A DNA stretch of 40,395 nucleotides from Selenomonas sp. (GTDB taxonomy: Bacteria; Bacillota; Negativicutes; Selenomonadales; Selenomonadaceae): assembly GCA_017635515.1 (NCBI GenBank), contig JAGBLH010000260.1, forward strand, positions 1 to 40,395, written 5' to 3'. The number at the start of each line of letters is the position of its first letter. The first letter of the stretch is position 1. This document shows, piece by piece, positions 22,372 to 31,197 of this stretch. A program made the position numbers and the translations under genes. The notes beneath the pieces were generated by a model, which was not told the origin of the DNA, ran no database searches, and saw nothing but the letters and a program-made list of their open reading frames with translations.

Positions 22372-22395
22372 CTAGGGCGTGTTGATTAAATGAAC
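22372..22395. repeat. MITE-like element, copy B (single end)
   Basis: CTAGGGCGTGTTGATTAA followed by ATGAAC matches the end of copies A and C. No inverted partner was found within about 150 bp, so this is a half element. It lies between the ribF hairpin and the prs promoter. Confidence 0.65.
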
Positions 22396-22442
22396 ATGCA
22401 GGACAAGTCCTTGCGTATCTGACCGAGCAAGAACCTTGCATT

Positions 22443-22481
22443 ACAGGAATAAGGCACCCGCATTGGGTGCCTTATTCCTGT
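22443..22481 (-). terminator. Perfect 17-bp hairpin after ribF
   Basis: ACAGGAATAAGGCACCC (22443-22459) pairs perfectly with 22465-22481 around a 5-nt loop, 9 bp after the ribF stop. No strong T-tract follows on the minus strand, so it may be a processing or stability element as well as a terminator of the rimP-ribF operon. Confidence 0.7.
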
Positions 22482-22489
22482 GCGCTCCG

Positions 22490-23428
22490 TTAATGAGCCT
22501 TATGCTTCAGCCAAATGCTCTTGGCCGCTTCCTTATCCCTGTGCATCTGCCTGACTAGTTGCTCCACGGAGGAGAATTTCTTCTCAGGCCGCAACAGCTG
22601 CAAGAATTGCACGGTCAGCATCTGGTCATAGATATTCTTGTTGAAATCCTGGATATTCACTTCTATGCGCAGGGCGCGCTCCCCCTCAAAGGTGGGATTA
22701 TTGCCGATATTAGCTAGAGCTGCATACTCCCTGCCGCCGTAGATGGCCTTGGCCGCATATACCCCGGAAGGCAGGACTGCCCTATACTCCCCCACGGCCA
22801 GATTAGCTGTGGGAAAGCCCAACTGCCTGCCCCGCTTGTCACCGTGCTGTACCCGCTCGATGATGGTCAGTGGATAGCCCAGGAAGGTGTTGGCCGAGGC
22901 CAGGTCGCCAGCCTGTATGCGCTCCCGCACCCGAGTGCTGCTGACGGGTTTGCCAGCCTGCAGCACCGTAGGGCAGATTTCTGCCTCAAAGCCGTAGTCT
23001 GCTCCTGCCCGCAAAAGGAGGCGCTGAGTGCCCCTGCCCCTTTCACCAAAAGTGTAGTTGGCTCCCGTCACCACATAGCGAGGGGCAAAATGAGCCTGCA
23101 GGAGCAACAGGAAGTCTTCTGGACTGACCTGGGAAAAAGCCTTGGTAAAGGGAATGTTCATCAACACATCTACTCCCAATGCCTCAAACCTGTACTGCCG
23201 CAAGAAGTTATTGCCTATCTGGGGTGGCATCCTGTCAGGAGCCAGCACTGACAGTGGATGATTGCTGAAGGTAAAGACCATGGATTTGCCCCCAATCTTT
23301 CCTGCCAGTTCCACCGCCCGCCTGATAATGCTCTGATGGCCGATATGCACCCCATCGAACATGCCCAGGGCCACCACCAGCACAGGGTATTTGCTTCTTA
23401 AATCTGCCAATTTATTGTATATTTCCAT
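22490..23428 (-). CDS. ribF: Bifunctional riboflavin kinase / FAD synthetase
   Basis: 312 residues. The N-terminal FAD synthetase domain has ALGMFDGVHIGHQ (HxGH nucleotidyltransferase signature) and VSSTRVRERI; the C-terminal flavokinase domain starts around GDKRGRQLGFPTANL and includes the NPTFEG segment. It converts riboflavin to FMN and FAD. The ATG at 23428 is used; AGGAGG lies 15 nt upstream, somewhat far. It is last in the rimP operon, after truB, the usual order in Firmicutes. No FMN riboswitch is visible. Confidence 0.96.
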   Translation of the reverse strand: MEIYNKLADLRSKYPVLVVALGMFDGVHIGHQSIIRRAVELAGKIGGKSMVFTFSNHPLSVLAPDRMPPQIGNNFLRQYRFEALGVDVLMNIPFTKAFSQVSPEDFLLLLQAHFAPRYVVTGANYTFGERGRGTQRLLLRAGADYGFEAEICPTVLQAGKPVSSTRVRERIQAGDLASANTFLGYPLTIIERVQHGDKRGRQLGFPTANLAVGEYRAVLPSGVYAAKAIYGGREYAALANIGNNPTFEGERALRIEVNIQDFNKNIYDQMLTVQFLQLLRPEKKFSSVEQLVRQMHRDKEAAKSIWLKHKAH

Positions 23429-23448
23429 GGGAATGCCCGCTTCCCTCC

Positions 23449-24333
23449 TCAATTTCTTTCTGCTCCACGTACCACCTTATGTGGCCTGATGCTCTGATCC
23501 TTGGCGCTGTAGCCTCCAATGCCCAGGAAAATATCCCCGGCATAGACCCGCAAGGGTCCCGCCTGCCCCTGATAAAACCTGTCCGTGGTGGCAAGACCGT
23601 TCAGGAATGCATTCATCCTGTCCGACCGCAGGTCATAGCGCGGCAGATGGTGCAGGAAGGGCTCCGGGGCGAGGACTGCTTCTGCCCCCTGGGCCGCAAA
23701 TTCCTCCAAGGTCAGGGAGTCCTCAAGGACCAAGCCTCCCACCCGCCGACGCACCAGGAAGGACATCAGGGCAGGAATCCCCAGAGCCTCGCCAATATCC
23801 ATGCAAAGGCTGCGGATATAGGTGCCCTTGGAGCACTCCACCTCTATACGAAAACTGCCTGTCCAGCAGGACAACAGTTCCAGCCTGTGGATAATCACAT
23901 CTCTGGCGGGAATATCCACATCTTTGCCCTGGCGGATAAGGTCGCAGGCTTTCCTGCCGCCAATCTTGATGGCGGAATGGGCCGGGGGAACCTGCCTGAT
24001 GGGGCCGCGGAATTTTGCCAGTGCAGCCTCAAGGACAGAGGCTGCTGGCATCACAAAGTCCTGCCGTGCCAGCACTTCCCCCGTATCATCTCCGCTATCC
24101 GTGGAGACACCCAAGCTGATTTCTGCCCTATAAGCCTTGTCCGTGATTTCCAGATATTCGATCAGGCGGGTGGCCTGACCCACAGCTATGGGCAACACGC
24201 CTGCCGCCGCAGGGTCAAGTGTGCCTGCATGGCCTACCCGCTTTTCCTTCAGTACCTTGCGCACGAAGCCCACCACATCGTGGGAACTCATGCCGGGAGG
24301 CTTGAGCAAATTGATAAAGCCCGATAATGCCAT
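23449..24333 (-). CDS. truB: tRNA pseudouridine(55) synthase
   Basis: 294 residues. GFINLLKPPGMSSHDVVGFV and RVGHAGTLDPAAAGVLPIAVG contain the catalytic aspartate (GTLDP); KAYRAEISLGVSTDSGD and CSKGTYIRSLCMDIGEALG are further family blocks. It makes pseudouridine 55 in the T-loop of tRNAs. Its ATG overlaps the nrnA TGA (TGATG), so the two are translationally coupled. A C-terminal PUA-like extension (YDLRSDRMNAFLNGL) is present. Confidence 0.97.
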   Translation of the reverse strand: MALSGFINLLKPPGMSSHDVVGFVRKVLKEKRVGHAGTLDPAAAGVLPIAVGQATRLIEYLEITDKAYRAEISLGVSTDSGDDTGEVLARQDFVMPAASVLEAALAKFRGPIRQVPPAHSAIKIGGRKACDLIRQGKDVDIPARDVIIHRLELLSCWTGSFRIEVECSKGTYIRSLCMDIGEALGIPALMSFLVRRRVGGLVLEDSLTLEEFAAQGAEAVLAPEPFLHHLPRYDLRSDRMNAFLNGLATTDRFYQGQAGPLRVYAGDIFLGIGGYSAKDQSIRPHKVVRGAERN

Positions 24334-25319
24334 CACTTTTCCTCCCCAGACTCTTTCACTGCTTCCGCAGGGTCAGTAGGTGAAAGTGCCTGGTCAATGG
24401 CCTGCTGCAGCAGGGACTTGGCTTCGCCAAAAGGCTTTTCAATTCCGCAACCTGCTGCCTTCACATGACCGCCACCGCCAAACTTCAGAGCTACAGCACT
24501 GACGTCTATGCCCTTGGATCGCAGACTGACCCTGGCCTTGTCCGCTTCCTTGTACTTCATGACCACGACAATCTCTACGCCCTCGATGACGCGAAGCATA
24601 TCGATGAGGCCCTCCGTGGACTCGATGCCCTCCATGACTTCATAGCTCAGGAAAGCCCCGGCGGCCCTGCCGCCGTGCCAGACTTCGATATGCTGCAGGG
24701 CATCAGCCAGCCCTTTCACATGGGAATAGGGCCTCTGCTCCAGAGACTCCGAAATCACATGAGGTTCTGCCCCTGCCTCCAGCATGCGGGCTGCTGCTCT
24801 CATGGTGAGAGGATTGGTGTTGGAGAAGCGGAAGAAGCCAGTATCCGTGGCCAGCCCCGTATAAAGGGCCATAGCCATCTCCTTGTCAAAAGCTGCCCCT
24901 GCCATTTCCAGCAGCTGGTATATGATCTCTGCCGTGGCGGCTCGTTCTCCATCAAGGTAAAGCCTTTCTGCCTGACCGTCATTGGTGTGGTGATGGTCGA
25001 TATTGAGCACCTGAGCCTTGACAGCTTCTGCCACCTTACCGATACGGTCAAGAGAGGAATCAAGTACCACTAAAAGATCAGCCTCATAACTCCGGCCTTC
25101 CTCAGGGGCGGCAATCTTATCTGCTCCTGGCAACAACATGAATCCTTTGGGCACCTCATCATCAATGAGCACCACAGTCTCTTTGCCCTGATTCTCCAGA
25201 TAGCGGGACAATGCCAGGCAGGAGCCGATGGCGTCACCGTCGGGATTCACATGGGCAGTGATGATGATTTTCCTGCCCTCGCCCAGCACAACCAGAGTTT
25301 CCTCAAGGGGCAGTCTCAT
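24333..25319 (-). CDS. nrnA: DHH phosphoesterase, oligoribonuclease / pAp phosphatase
   Basis: 328 residues. Motifs TAHVNPDGDAIGS, VVLDSSLDRIG and NIDHHHTND define the DHH domain, and GGGGHVKAAGC the DHHA1 domain. NrnA degrades short RNA oligomers and dephosphorylates pAp. Its start overlaps the rbfA stop, and its stop overlaps the truB start, so it lies inside a tightly coupled rbfA-nrnA-truB block, as in Bacilli and Clostridia. Confidence 0.95.
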   Translation of the reverse strand: MRLPLEETLVVLGEGRKIIITAHVNPDGDAIGSCLALSRYLENQGKETVVLIDDEVPKGFMLLPGADKIAAPEEGRSYEADLLVVLDSSLDRIGKVAEAVKAQVLNIDHHHTNDGQAERLYLDGERAATAEIIYQLLEMAGAAFDKEMAMALYTGLATDTGFFRFSNTNPLTMRAAARMLEAGAEPHVISESLEQRPYSHVKGLADALQHIEVWHGGRAAGAFLSYEVMEGIESTEGLIDMLRVIEGVEIVVVMKYKEADKARVSLRSKGIDVSAVALKFGGGGHVKAAGCGIEKPFGEAKSLLQQAIDQALSPTDPAEAVKESGEEK

Positions 25320-25702
25320 GCTTCCTCACCCTTTGTTTCATTTTCTTCTCTCACAGGAGTCTCAGCCTGAATCTTCAGCAACAGTTCCTGGATATGAGCG
25401 CTATAGTCCAGAGACTTATCCACCACAAAGCTGATTTCCGGGGTGAAGCGCAAGCGTATGCGCTTGCCGATTTCCCGGCGGATAAAGCCCAGAGAGGACT
25501 GGAGTCCCTGCCAGCAGTCCTTCACCTGCTGGTCGCTGCCCATCAGACTAACGTAGACCCTTGCCTCGCGCAGATCGCCAGTGCACTCCACGGAAGTCAC
25601 CGTCACAAAGCCGATGCGGGGATCTTTGAGTTCCCGCAGGATAATGGAGCTGATCTCCTGTTTCATCAATTCCTGTACTTTTTCCACTCGCAGCTGGCTC
25701 AT
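25316..25702 (-). CDS. rbfA: 30S ribosome-binding factor A
   Basis: 128 residues. KVQELMKQEISSIILRELKD, PRIGFVTVTSVECTGDLREA with VYVSLMG, and IRLRFTPEISFVVDKSLDY are the KH-like RbfA core. It helps mature the 16S 5' end of the 30S subunit. It has an acidic tail (TPVREENETKGEEA). It is separated from infB by 82 bp holding a large hairpin, while it overlaps nrnA downstream. Confidence 0.97.
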   Translation of the reverse strand: MSQLRVEKVQELMKQEISSIILRELKDPRIGFVTVTSVECTGDLREARVYVSLMGSDQQVKDCWQGLQSSLGFIRREIGKRIRLRFTPEISFVVDKSLDYSAHIQELLLKIQAETPVREENETKGEEA

Positions 25703-25724
25703 GGAAACACCTCCTTACAAAGAA

Positions 25725-25770
25725 ACAGGAAACGACAGGGCCTGGCTATGCGCCAGCCTGCGTTTCCTGT
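25725..25770 (-). terminator. Large hairpin between infB and rbfA
   Basis: ACAGGAAAC (25725-25733) pairs with GTTTCCTGT (25762-25770), with an inner CTGGC/GCCAG stem. TTTCTTTG follows on the minus strand. It may be a partial terminator, an attenuator or an RNase processing site that separates infB from the downstream genes. Confidence 0.6.
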
Positions 25771-25784
25771 CAAATATTTACAGC

Positions 25785-28304
25785 TTATTTATTTTCGTTT
25801 TCTGCCTTGGCAGCTTCTGCGGCCTTGGCCTGTTCCTCACGGCGTTTGGCAGCGGCTTTGTTGGCCTCGGTGATGGAAGTAGCAATCTCCTCCATGGTGT
25901 AGGCTTCGATTATGTCGCCTTCCTGGAAGTCGCGGAAGTCCACGATGGAGATACCGCACTCGTAGCCGGCGGCCACTTCCTTGACCTCGTCCTTGAAGCG
26001 GCGCAGGGAATCAATCTCGCCGTCAAAGATTTCGATGTTGTCGCGGATGATGCGAATCTTGGAGTTATTGAAAATCTTGCCATCAAGTACATAGGAACCA
26101 GCCACCAGAGCCTTGGAGAACTTCATGACCTTGCGGATTTCCACACGGCCCTGGACAACTTCCTTGTACTTGGGCTTCAGCATGCCACTCATGGCATCCT
26201 TCACATCGTTCAGGGCATCATAGATGACGCGATAGGTGCGGATATCTATGTTCTCGTTGTCTGCCATCTTGCGGGCATTGGCATCAGGACGCACATTGAA
26301 GGCAATGATGAGGGCGTTGGAAGCAGAGGCCAGCATGACATCGCTCTCATTGACGGCACCAACGCCGGAATGGACGATAGAGACACGCACCTCATCATTC
26401 TTGTTGAGGGACAACAGGGAGCTGTTGAGAGCCTCCACAGAGCCCTGCACATCAGCCTTGACCACGATGTTGAGGTCCTTGATCTCGCCTTCCTGAATCT
26501 GCTGGAAGAGATCATCCAGGGAAACCTTCTTGGCCTTGATCAGCTTGGTACGCTGGCGTTCTACACGAGCCTCAGCGATGGAACGGGCCTGCTTCTCCTC
26601 CAGCACAGCAAGGATATCACCGGCAGAAGGAACATCGTTGAGGCCCAGGATCTCCACCGGTACGGAAGGGCCGGCCTTCTTCACGTTGTCACCGCGGTCA
26701 TTGACCATGGCGCGGACTTTGCCGTAGGTGGTGCCGCAGATGATGGAATCACCGATGCGCAGAGTGCCATTCTGCACCAGCACCGTAGCCACAGGACCGC
26801 GCCCCTTGTCCAGCTTGGCCTCGACAATGACACCGCGGGCATCGCGGTTCGGATTGGCCTTGAGTTCCTTGACCTCGGCCACCAGCAGGACCATTTCCAG
26901 CAGGTTGTCGAGTCCCATGCGCTTCTTGGCGGAAACGGGCACCATGATGGTATCCCCGCCGTATTCCTCAGGCACCAGGCCGTGCTCCATGAGTTCCTGC
27001 TTCACGCGGTCCGAGTTGGCGCCGGGCTTGTCGATCTTGTTGATGGCCACAATGACAGGCACATCGGCAGACTTGGCATGGTTGATAGCCTCAACTGTCT
27101 GAGGCATGACGCCATCATCTGCTGCCACCACCAGGATGGCGATATCCGTAATCTGGGCACCGCGGGCACGCATGGCAGTGAAGGCCTCATGGCCCGGGGT
27201 ATCCAGGAAGACAATCTTCTTGCCCTGGCACATGACCTGATATGCACCAATGTGCTGGGTGATGCCGCCTGCCTCATGGGTGGAGACGGAGGTATTGCGG
27301 ATAGCATCCAGCAGGGAGGTCTTGCCGTGATCGACATGGCCCATGACCGTCACCACAGGGGGACGGAGCTTCAGGGACTTGGGATCGTCCTCAATCTCGG
27401 GAATGAGGGTGGGGTCAACCTCTGGCGGCAGTTCCTCGCAAGCCACGCCAAACTCGGCAGCCACCAGAGCAGCCGTATCGTAGTCAATCTCCTGGTTGAT
27501 GGTAGCCATGACTCCCATCATGAAGAGCTTCTTGATGACTTCCGCAGCTGTATAGCTCATCTTGGAAGCCAGATCCTTGACGGCGATGCTCTCCCCTACC
27601 TTGATATGAGTAGGACGGGCAATCTGTGCCTTCGGTGCAGGCTGCGGTGCGCCACCGCGCTTGCCGTTCTTGCTCTTGCGACCGCCGCGGCGATCGTTGT
27701 TGTTGAAGCCATTATTGCCATTGCGCTCAGTTTTGTCGCCCCGGCGGCTGCCTCGCTCGTTCTTCTCATTGCGACCGCCGTTCTTCTCACTGCGTCCACC
27801 GTTTTTGCCGTTCTTGCCATTACCACCCTTGCCGCTATTATCCTTGGCATGGCTGTCCTTGACATGATTGTCATTCTTGTGGTCGCGGCTACCCTGACGG
27901 TCACTGCTGCGTTCACCGCCGCGCTCATGACGCTCGCCTTGGTTCTCACTCTTGCTATCTTCATGCTTTGGTTCGGTATGGGCGGGCTGGTGCATATGGC
28001 GCTCTTCCTTTTCCTGTGCAGGCCTCGTTGCCTTTTCTGCTGCGGCTTTCTCTTTGGGCTGGCTGTGCTTTTCCGTCTTCACACGCCCATCCTGGCTGCT
28101 GTAATCCTTCTCCGGCTTCTTGGGAGCAGGAGAAGCGGGCTTGGCGGACTTCTGCAGTTCCTGCTTCACCACATTGTACTCAGCTTCGCCTACGCCGCTG
28201 AAATTGTTGTTCACTTTATAGTTGTTGCGCTTGAGAATTTCAAGCACCACTTTGCTGTCCGTATTGAATTCCTTGGCCAATTCAAAAACTCTGCGTTTTG
28301 ACAT
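25785..28304 (-). CDS. infB: Translation initiation factor IF-2
   Basis: 839 residues. An N-terminal IF2N domain ([20 protein letters not shown]) is followed by a long low-complexity Lys/Glu/Asn/Gly/Arg stretch (about 55-225) and a second IF2N-like segment. The G domain has [15 protein letters not shown] (about 320), [12 protein letters not shown] and NKIDKPGAN. Domains II-IV end in [17 protein letters not shown]. It recruits fMet-tRNA to the 30S subunit and promotes joining. It lies in the normal place after nusA, rnpM and ylxQ. Confidence 0.98.
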   Translation of the reverse strand: MSKRRVFELAKEFNTDSKVVLEILKRNNYKVNNNFSGVGEAEYNVVKQELQKSAKPASPAPKKPEKDYSSQDGRVKTEKHSQPKEKAAAEKATRPAQEKEERHMHQPAHTEPKHEDSKSENQGERHERGGERSSDRQGSRDHKNDNHVKDSHAKDNSGKGGNGKNGKNGGRSEKNGGRNEKNERGSRRGDKTERNGNNGFNNNDRRGGRKSKNGKRGGAPQPAPKAQIARPTHIKVGESIAVKDLASKMSYTAAEVIKKLFMMGVMATINQEIDYDTAALVAAEFGVACEELPPEVDPTLIPEIEDDPKSLKLRPPVVTVMGHVDHGKTSLLDAIRNTSVSTHEAGGITQHIGAYQVMCQGKKIVFLDTPGHEAFTAMRARGAQITDIAILVVAADDGVMPQTVEAINHAKSADVPVIVAINKIDKPGANSDRVKQELMEHGLVPEEYGGDTIMVPVSAKKRMGLDNLLEMVLLVAEVKELKANPNRDARGVIVEAKLDKGRGPVATVLVQNGTLRIGDSIICGTTYGKVRAMVNDRGDNVKKAGPSVPVEILGLNDVPSAGDILAVLEEKQARSIAEARVERQRTKLIKAKKVSLDDLFQQIQEGEIKDLNIVVKADVQGSVEALNSSLLSLNKNDEVRVSIVHSGVGAVNESDVMLASASNALIIAFNVRPDANARKMADNENIDIRTYRVIYDALNDVKDAMSGMLKPKYKEVVQGRVEIRKVMKFSKALVAGSYVLDGKIFNNSKIRIIRDNIEIFDGEIDSLRRFKDEVKEVAAGYECGISIVDFRDFQEGDIIEAYTMEEIATSITEANKAAAKRREEQAKAAEAAKAENENK

Positions 28305-28326
28305 TGATCCACCCCCGTTTATTTAC

Positions 28327-28644
28327 TCATGGCTCCTCCATCAGCTTTTTGAGCTGCGCCGCAAAACCAGCGTCTGTCAAGGCTGCGGCCGCGCGGTAAT
28401 CCTTGCCCAGGCATGAGCCCAGCATATCGCGGTCAAGCGCCTCTAGATAGGGAACCTTATATTTATCGGCTAAAGTTAAAAACTTTTTCCTGGATTCTTC
28501 TGCCGTGTCCTCCGCCATGATGAGCAGATCAGCCCTGCCGGCCTTCAGCGCCTGCTCCACGGCAAAGGCGCCGGACACAATCCTGCGGGCCCGCTGGGCC
28601 ATGCTGAGAAGATTCATGATTCGCTGTTCTCTGGTAGCTGCCAT
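28327..28644 (-). CDS. ylxQ: YlxQ, L7Ae-family RNA-binding protein
   Basis: 105 residues. RIMNLLSMAQRARRIVSGAF, then ALKAGRADLLIMAEDTAEES and KVPYLEALDRDMLGSCLGKD match L7Ae/L30e/Gadd45-like proteins that bind kink-turn RNAs. It is the usual partner of ylxR in the nusA-infB interval of Firmicutes. Its start lies one base from the rnpM stop. Precise cellular target unknown; ribosome or RNase P RNA is possible. Confidence 0.93.
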   Translation of the reverse strand: MAATREQRIMNLLSMAQRARRIVSGAFAVEQALKAGRADLLIMAEDTAEESRKKFLTLADKYKVPYLEALDRDMLGSCLGKDYRAAAALTDAGFAAQLKKLMEEP

Positions 28645-28645
28645 C

Positions 28646-28939
28646 TCAGGACTCAGCCTCCGTGCTTTTTGCCTCCAAGGCAGCGACCTCCGCCGTCAAC
28701 TGCTCATAAACCTCTTGTGGTACTTTGCCCTTGAAGGAACGCTCCAGACCTCTGGACTTCTGCGCTTTCTCAAGGCATTCTGCCTTAGGGCAGATATAAG
28801 CACCACGGCCCGGCAGCTTGCCCGTGACATCCACGGCAAACTCCCCCTCGGGGCTTCTGACGATACGCACCAGAGATCTCTTGGGCAGGCTCTGCTGGCA
28901 ACCCAGGCAGAATCTTTCAGGAAGTTTCTTGGTCTTCAT
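28646..28939 (-). CDS. rnpM: YlxR / RnpM, RNase P modulator
   Basis: 97 residues. RFCLGCQQSLPKRSLVRIVR, GKLPGRGAYICPKAECLEKA and FKGKVPQEVYEQL are the YlxR family core. The B. subtilis homologue binds RNase P RNA and moderates its activity. The C-terminal 20 residues are Ala/Glu-rich. It is 3 bp after nusA and 1 bp before ylxQ, in the standard operon. Confidence 0.95.
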   Translation of the reverse strand: MKTKKLPERFCLGCQQSLPKRSLVRIVRSPEGEFAVDVTGKLPGRGAYICPKAECLEKAQKSRGLERSFKGKVPQEVYEQLTAEVAALEAKSTEAES

Positions 28940-28942
28940 GGC

Positions 28943-30085
28943 TTATTCAACCTCTGCGGTAAAGGACTCCTCGCCTTCCACCTGGACTTCGTTCATGTTC
29001 TCGTCCAGGACTTCGCCTACGGCCTGACTCTCGCTCTTGATGTCAATCTTCCAGCCGGTGAGTTTGGCTGCCAAGCGGGCATTCTGCCCTTCCTTGCCAA
29101 TGGCGAGAGAAAGCTGATAATCTGGCACGATGACCCTGGAAACTTTTTCCTCTTCATTAACTGCCACAGAAACCACCTTGGCAGGGCTCAGGGCATTGGC
29201 AATGAGTTTGGCAGGATCTTCGTTCCATTTCACAATGTCGATTTTCTCATCGCCCAGCTCGTCCACCACGGCCTGCACGCGCATGCCGCGATATCCCACA
29301 CAGGAACCCACGGGATCTACAGCCTCATCGCTGGAGTAAACAGCGATTTTGGAACGATGGCCTGGCTCGCGGGCCACGGACTTGATTTCCACGATGCCGT
29401 CCTGAATCTCGGGCACTTCCAATTCAAAGAGACGCTTCAAAAGACCAGGATGGGTGCGGGAAACCACAATCTGTGGTCCCTTGTTGGTCTTCTTGACCTC
29501 CACCACGAAAGCCTTGATGCGATCGCCATGCTCATAGCTCTCGCCGGGAATCTGCTCGGCAGGAGTCAGCACGGCCTCGGTCTTGCCCAGGTCGATGAAC
29601 ACGTTGCCGTTCTCCACCCTTTGCACCAGGCCGCTCATGATGTCGCTCTCACGGCTCTGGAACTCATCGTAGATGATGCCGCGCTCAGCCTCGCGGATGC
29701 GCTGCACCACTACCTGCTTGGCAGTCTGGGCGGCAATGCGGCCGAAGTTGGCAGGGGTGACTTCGATTTCAATCACATCACCAACTTCGTATTCGGGACG
29801 GATGGTGCGGGCCTGCGCCAGAGAAATCTCCATAATCTCGTCCTCGGTCTCTTCCACCACAGTCTTGATGGCATACACGTGATAGTGGCCTGTCTCACGA
29901 GAGAGGGTCACGCGCACGTTCTGGGCAGAGGCGAAGTTCCGCTTGTAAGCAGAAATCAGGGCTGCCTCAATCGCCTCGAACAGCACATTCTCATCAATGC
30001 CGCGCTCTGCGCCCAACTCGCGAAGAGTAGTGAGAAACTCCTGCCCGCTGTCCTTCGCCTTAGCTTTAGTAGCTTTTCTTGCCAA
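28943..30085 (-). CDS. nusA: Transcription termination/antitermination factor NusA
   Basis: 380 residues. The N-terminal RNA polymerase-binding domain (NVLFEAIEAALISAYKRNF), an S1 domain (VQRVENGNVFIDLGKTEAVL), then two KH domains (VSRTHPGLLKRLFELEVPEI; GSCVGYRGMRVQAVVDELGD; AIGKEGQNARLAAKLTGWKI) are in the expected order. It controls pausing and termination. No C-terminal acidic repeats, as in Gram-positive NusA. It follows rimP by 45 bp. Confidence 0.98.
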   Translation of the reverse strand: MARKATKAKAKDSGQEFLTTLRELGAERGIDENVLFEAIEAALISAYKRNFASAQNVRVTLSRETGHYHVYAIKTVVEETEDEIMEISLAQARTIRPEYEVGDVIEIEVTPANFGRIAAQTAKQVVVQRIREAERGIIYDEFQSRESDIMSGLVQRVENGNVFIDLGKTEAVLTPAEQIPGESYEHGDRIKAFVVEVKKTNKGPQIVVSRTHPGLLKRLFELEVPEIQDGIVEIKSVAREPGHRSKIAVYSSDEAVDPVGSCVGYRGMRVQAVVDELGDEKIDIVKWNEDPAKLIANALSPAKVVSVAVNEEEKVSRVIVPDYQLSLAIGKEGQNARLAAKLTGWKIDIKSESQAVGEVLDENMNEVQVEGEESFTAEVE

Positions 30086-30130
30086 AATAACTTTCCTCCT
30101 AATTGAAAGGGCTATGCCCTATATTACCTA

Positions 30131-30592
30131 TCAGAAATCTATGTGCAGGCGGATCTGGGCCACCTTTTCAAGCGGCAGCTGCAGTTCCCCGTCCAGAGTA
30201 ATGCTTGCCTCGTCAGAACCAGTTAGCACTCCCGTGAGTTCCTTTTCCTTGGAACCCTCCAACGGAGCATAGAGACTTACATCCACTTTCTTGCCCTGCT
30301 CCCGCTGGAAATCTCTCTGCTTCCTCAGCACTCGGTCAATACCGGGTGAACTCACTTCCAGGATGTAGCTGTCCGTAATGAAATCCTCTGCGTCCAGCCT
30401 TTCTTCCAGCTTTTCACTGAGGGCCTGGCAGTCATCTATCTCAATACCGCCTTCCTTGTCTATGAAGACGCGCAGATACCAATCCCGTTCCTTCACATAC
30501 TCCATGTCAACCATTTCGATTTCGCTTTGTCCCTCCAGCAGTTCCAGGACGATTTTTTCCACCTGCTGCTCGATATTTTCCTTTCGGGCCAT
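30131..30592 (-). CDS. rimP: Ribosome maturation factor RimP
   Basis: 153 residues. VDMEYVKERDWYLRVFIDKE, GIEIDDCQALSEKLEERLDA and YILEVSSPGIDRVLRKQRDF are the RimP signature. It assists 30S assembly. It is the first gene of the long operon through ribF, starting about 160 nt after the predicted transcription start. Its C-terminal SH3-like domain includes GVLTGSDEASITLDGELQL. Confidence 0.97.
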   Translation of the reverse strand: MARKENIEQQVEKIVLELLEGQSEIEMVDMEYVKERDWYLRVFIDKEGGIEIDDCQALSEKLEERLDAEDFITDSYILEVSSPGIDRVLRKQRDFQREQGKKVDVSLYAPLEGSKEKELTGVLTGSDEASITLDGELQLPLEKVAQIRLHIDF

Positions 30593-30643
30593 CTCTCCAC
30601 CTCCATCTGTGAGCTGCCTGCTTAAACTTCTTTACATAAATAT

Positions 30644-30671
30644 GAAAGAGTGAGCCTAAGCCCACTCTTTC
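30644..30671. promoter_or_regulatory. Leader hairpin upstream of rimP
   Basis: GAAAGAGTG (30644-30652) pairs with CACTCTTTC (30663-30671) around a 10-nt loop, within the predicted 160-nt leader. No T-tract on the minus strand, so it may serve stability or autoregulation rather than termination. Confidence 0.45.
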
Positions 30672-30759
30672 CAAAACGCTTAAATTCAGATGACATCAAA
30701 CTTATCAGCCATAGCACTCACAATCTAAAAGACATTCAAGAACTAAAATTAACTATTTA

Positions 30760-30788
30760 ATTATAACACAGCTCAGACACCTTGTAAA
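30760..30788 (-). promoter_or_regulatory. Promoter of rimP-nusA-infB-ribF operon
   Basis: TTTACA (30788-30783), 17-bp spacer, perfect TATAAT (30765-30760). Confidence 0.9.
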
Positions 30789-30804
30789 CAATCAATAGTT
30801 TAAT

Positions 30805-31164
30805 TTACTCTGGCAAAACTTCCAGCCAGTACCCATCCGGATCTGAGATGAAGTAAATGCCCATAGCCTCATTCTCGTAGCAGATGCAGCCCATTTCCTT
30901 ATGCTTGGCATGGGCAGCCTCGTAGTCGTCCGTGGTGAAGGCCAGATGGAACTCATTTTCTCCCAGGTTATAGGGCTCCTTGCGGTCCTTGAGCCAGGTG
31001 AGCTCCAGCAGGTGATGGCTCTTGCGCTCATCACCCAGATAAACCAGGGTGAAGCCCTCGGCTTCCAGGCGGCGTACTTCCTTGAGCCCCAGGGCTTCCT
31101 CGTAGAACTTCATGCTGCGAGCCAAATCCAGCACATTAAGGTTGTTGTGTGCAAATCTGAACAT
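30805..31164 (-). CDS. gloA: Glyoxalase I (lactoylglutathione lyase family)
   Basis: 119 residues, one vicinal oxygen chelate unit pair. Likely metal ligands: His6 in MFRFAHNN, a Glu in HHLLELTW, His in NEFHLAFTTDD and Glu near the C-terminus in GYWLEVLPE. It would convert the hemithioacetal of methylglyoxal and a thiol into the lactoyl thioester. AGGAGGTAG precedes the ATG. It lies 33 bp after the HlyD-like stop and is probably co-transcribed with it. The thiol cofactor cannot be told from sequence. Confidence 0.9.
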   Translation of the reverse strand: MFRFAHNNLNVLDLARSMKFYEEALGLKEVRRLEAEGFTLVYLGDERKSHHLLELTWLKDRKEPYNLGENEFHLAFTTDDYEAAHAKHKEMGCICYENEAMGIYFISDPDGYWLEVLPE

Positions 31165-31197
31165 CTTCTTCTACCTCCTGTTTCCTGCTCATGCCTC

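Noticed and set aside
23429..23448. FMN riboswitch before ribF
   Set aside because: Only 20 bp separates truB and ribF; no room for the structure.
25581..28301. 906-codon open frame on the plus strand
   Set aside because: It lies opposite infB; motifs and gene order prove the minus-strand gene. The open frame is a by-product of codon bias.
28505..30106. 533-codon plus-strand open frame
   Set aside because: Antisense shadow of nusA, rnpM and ylxQ.
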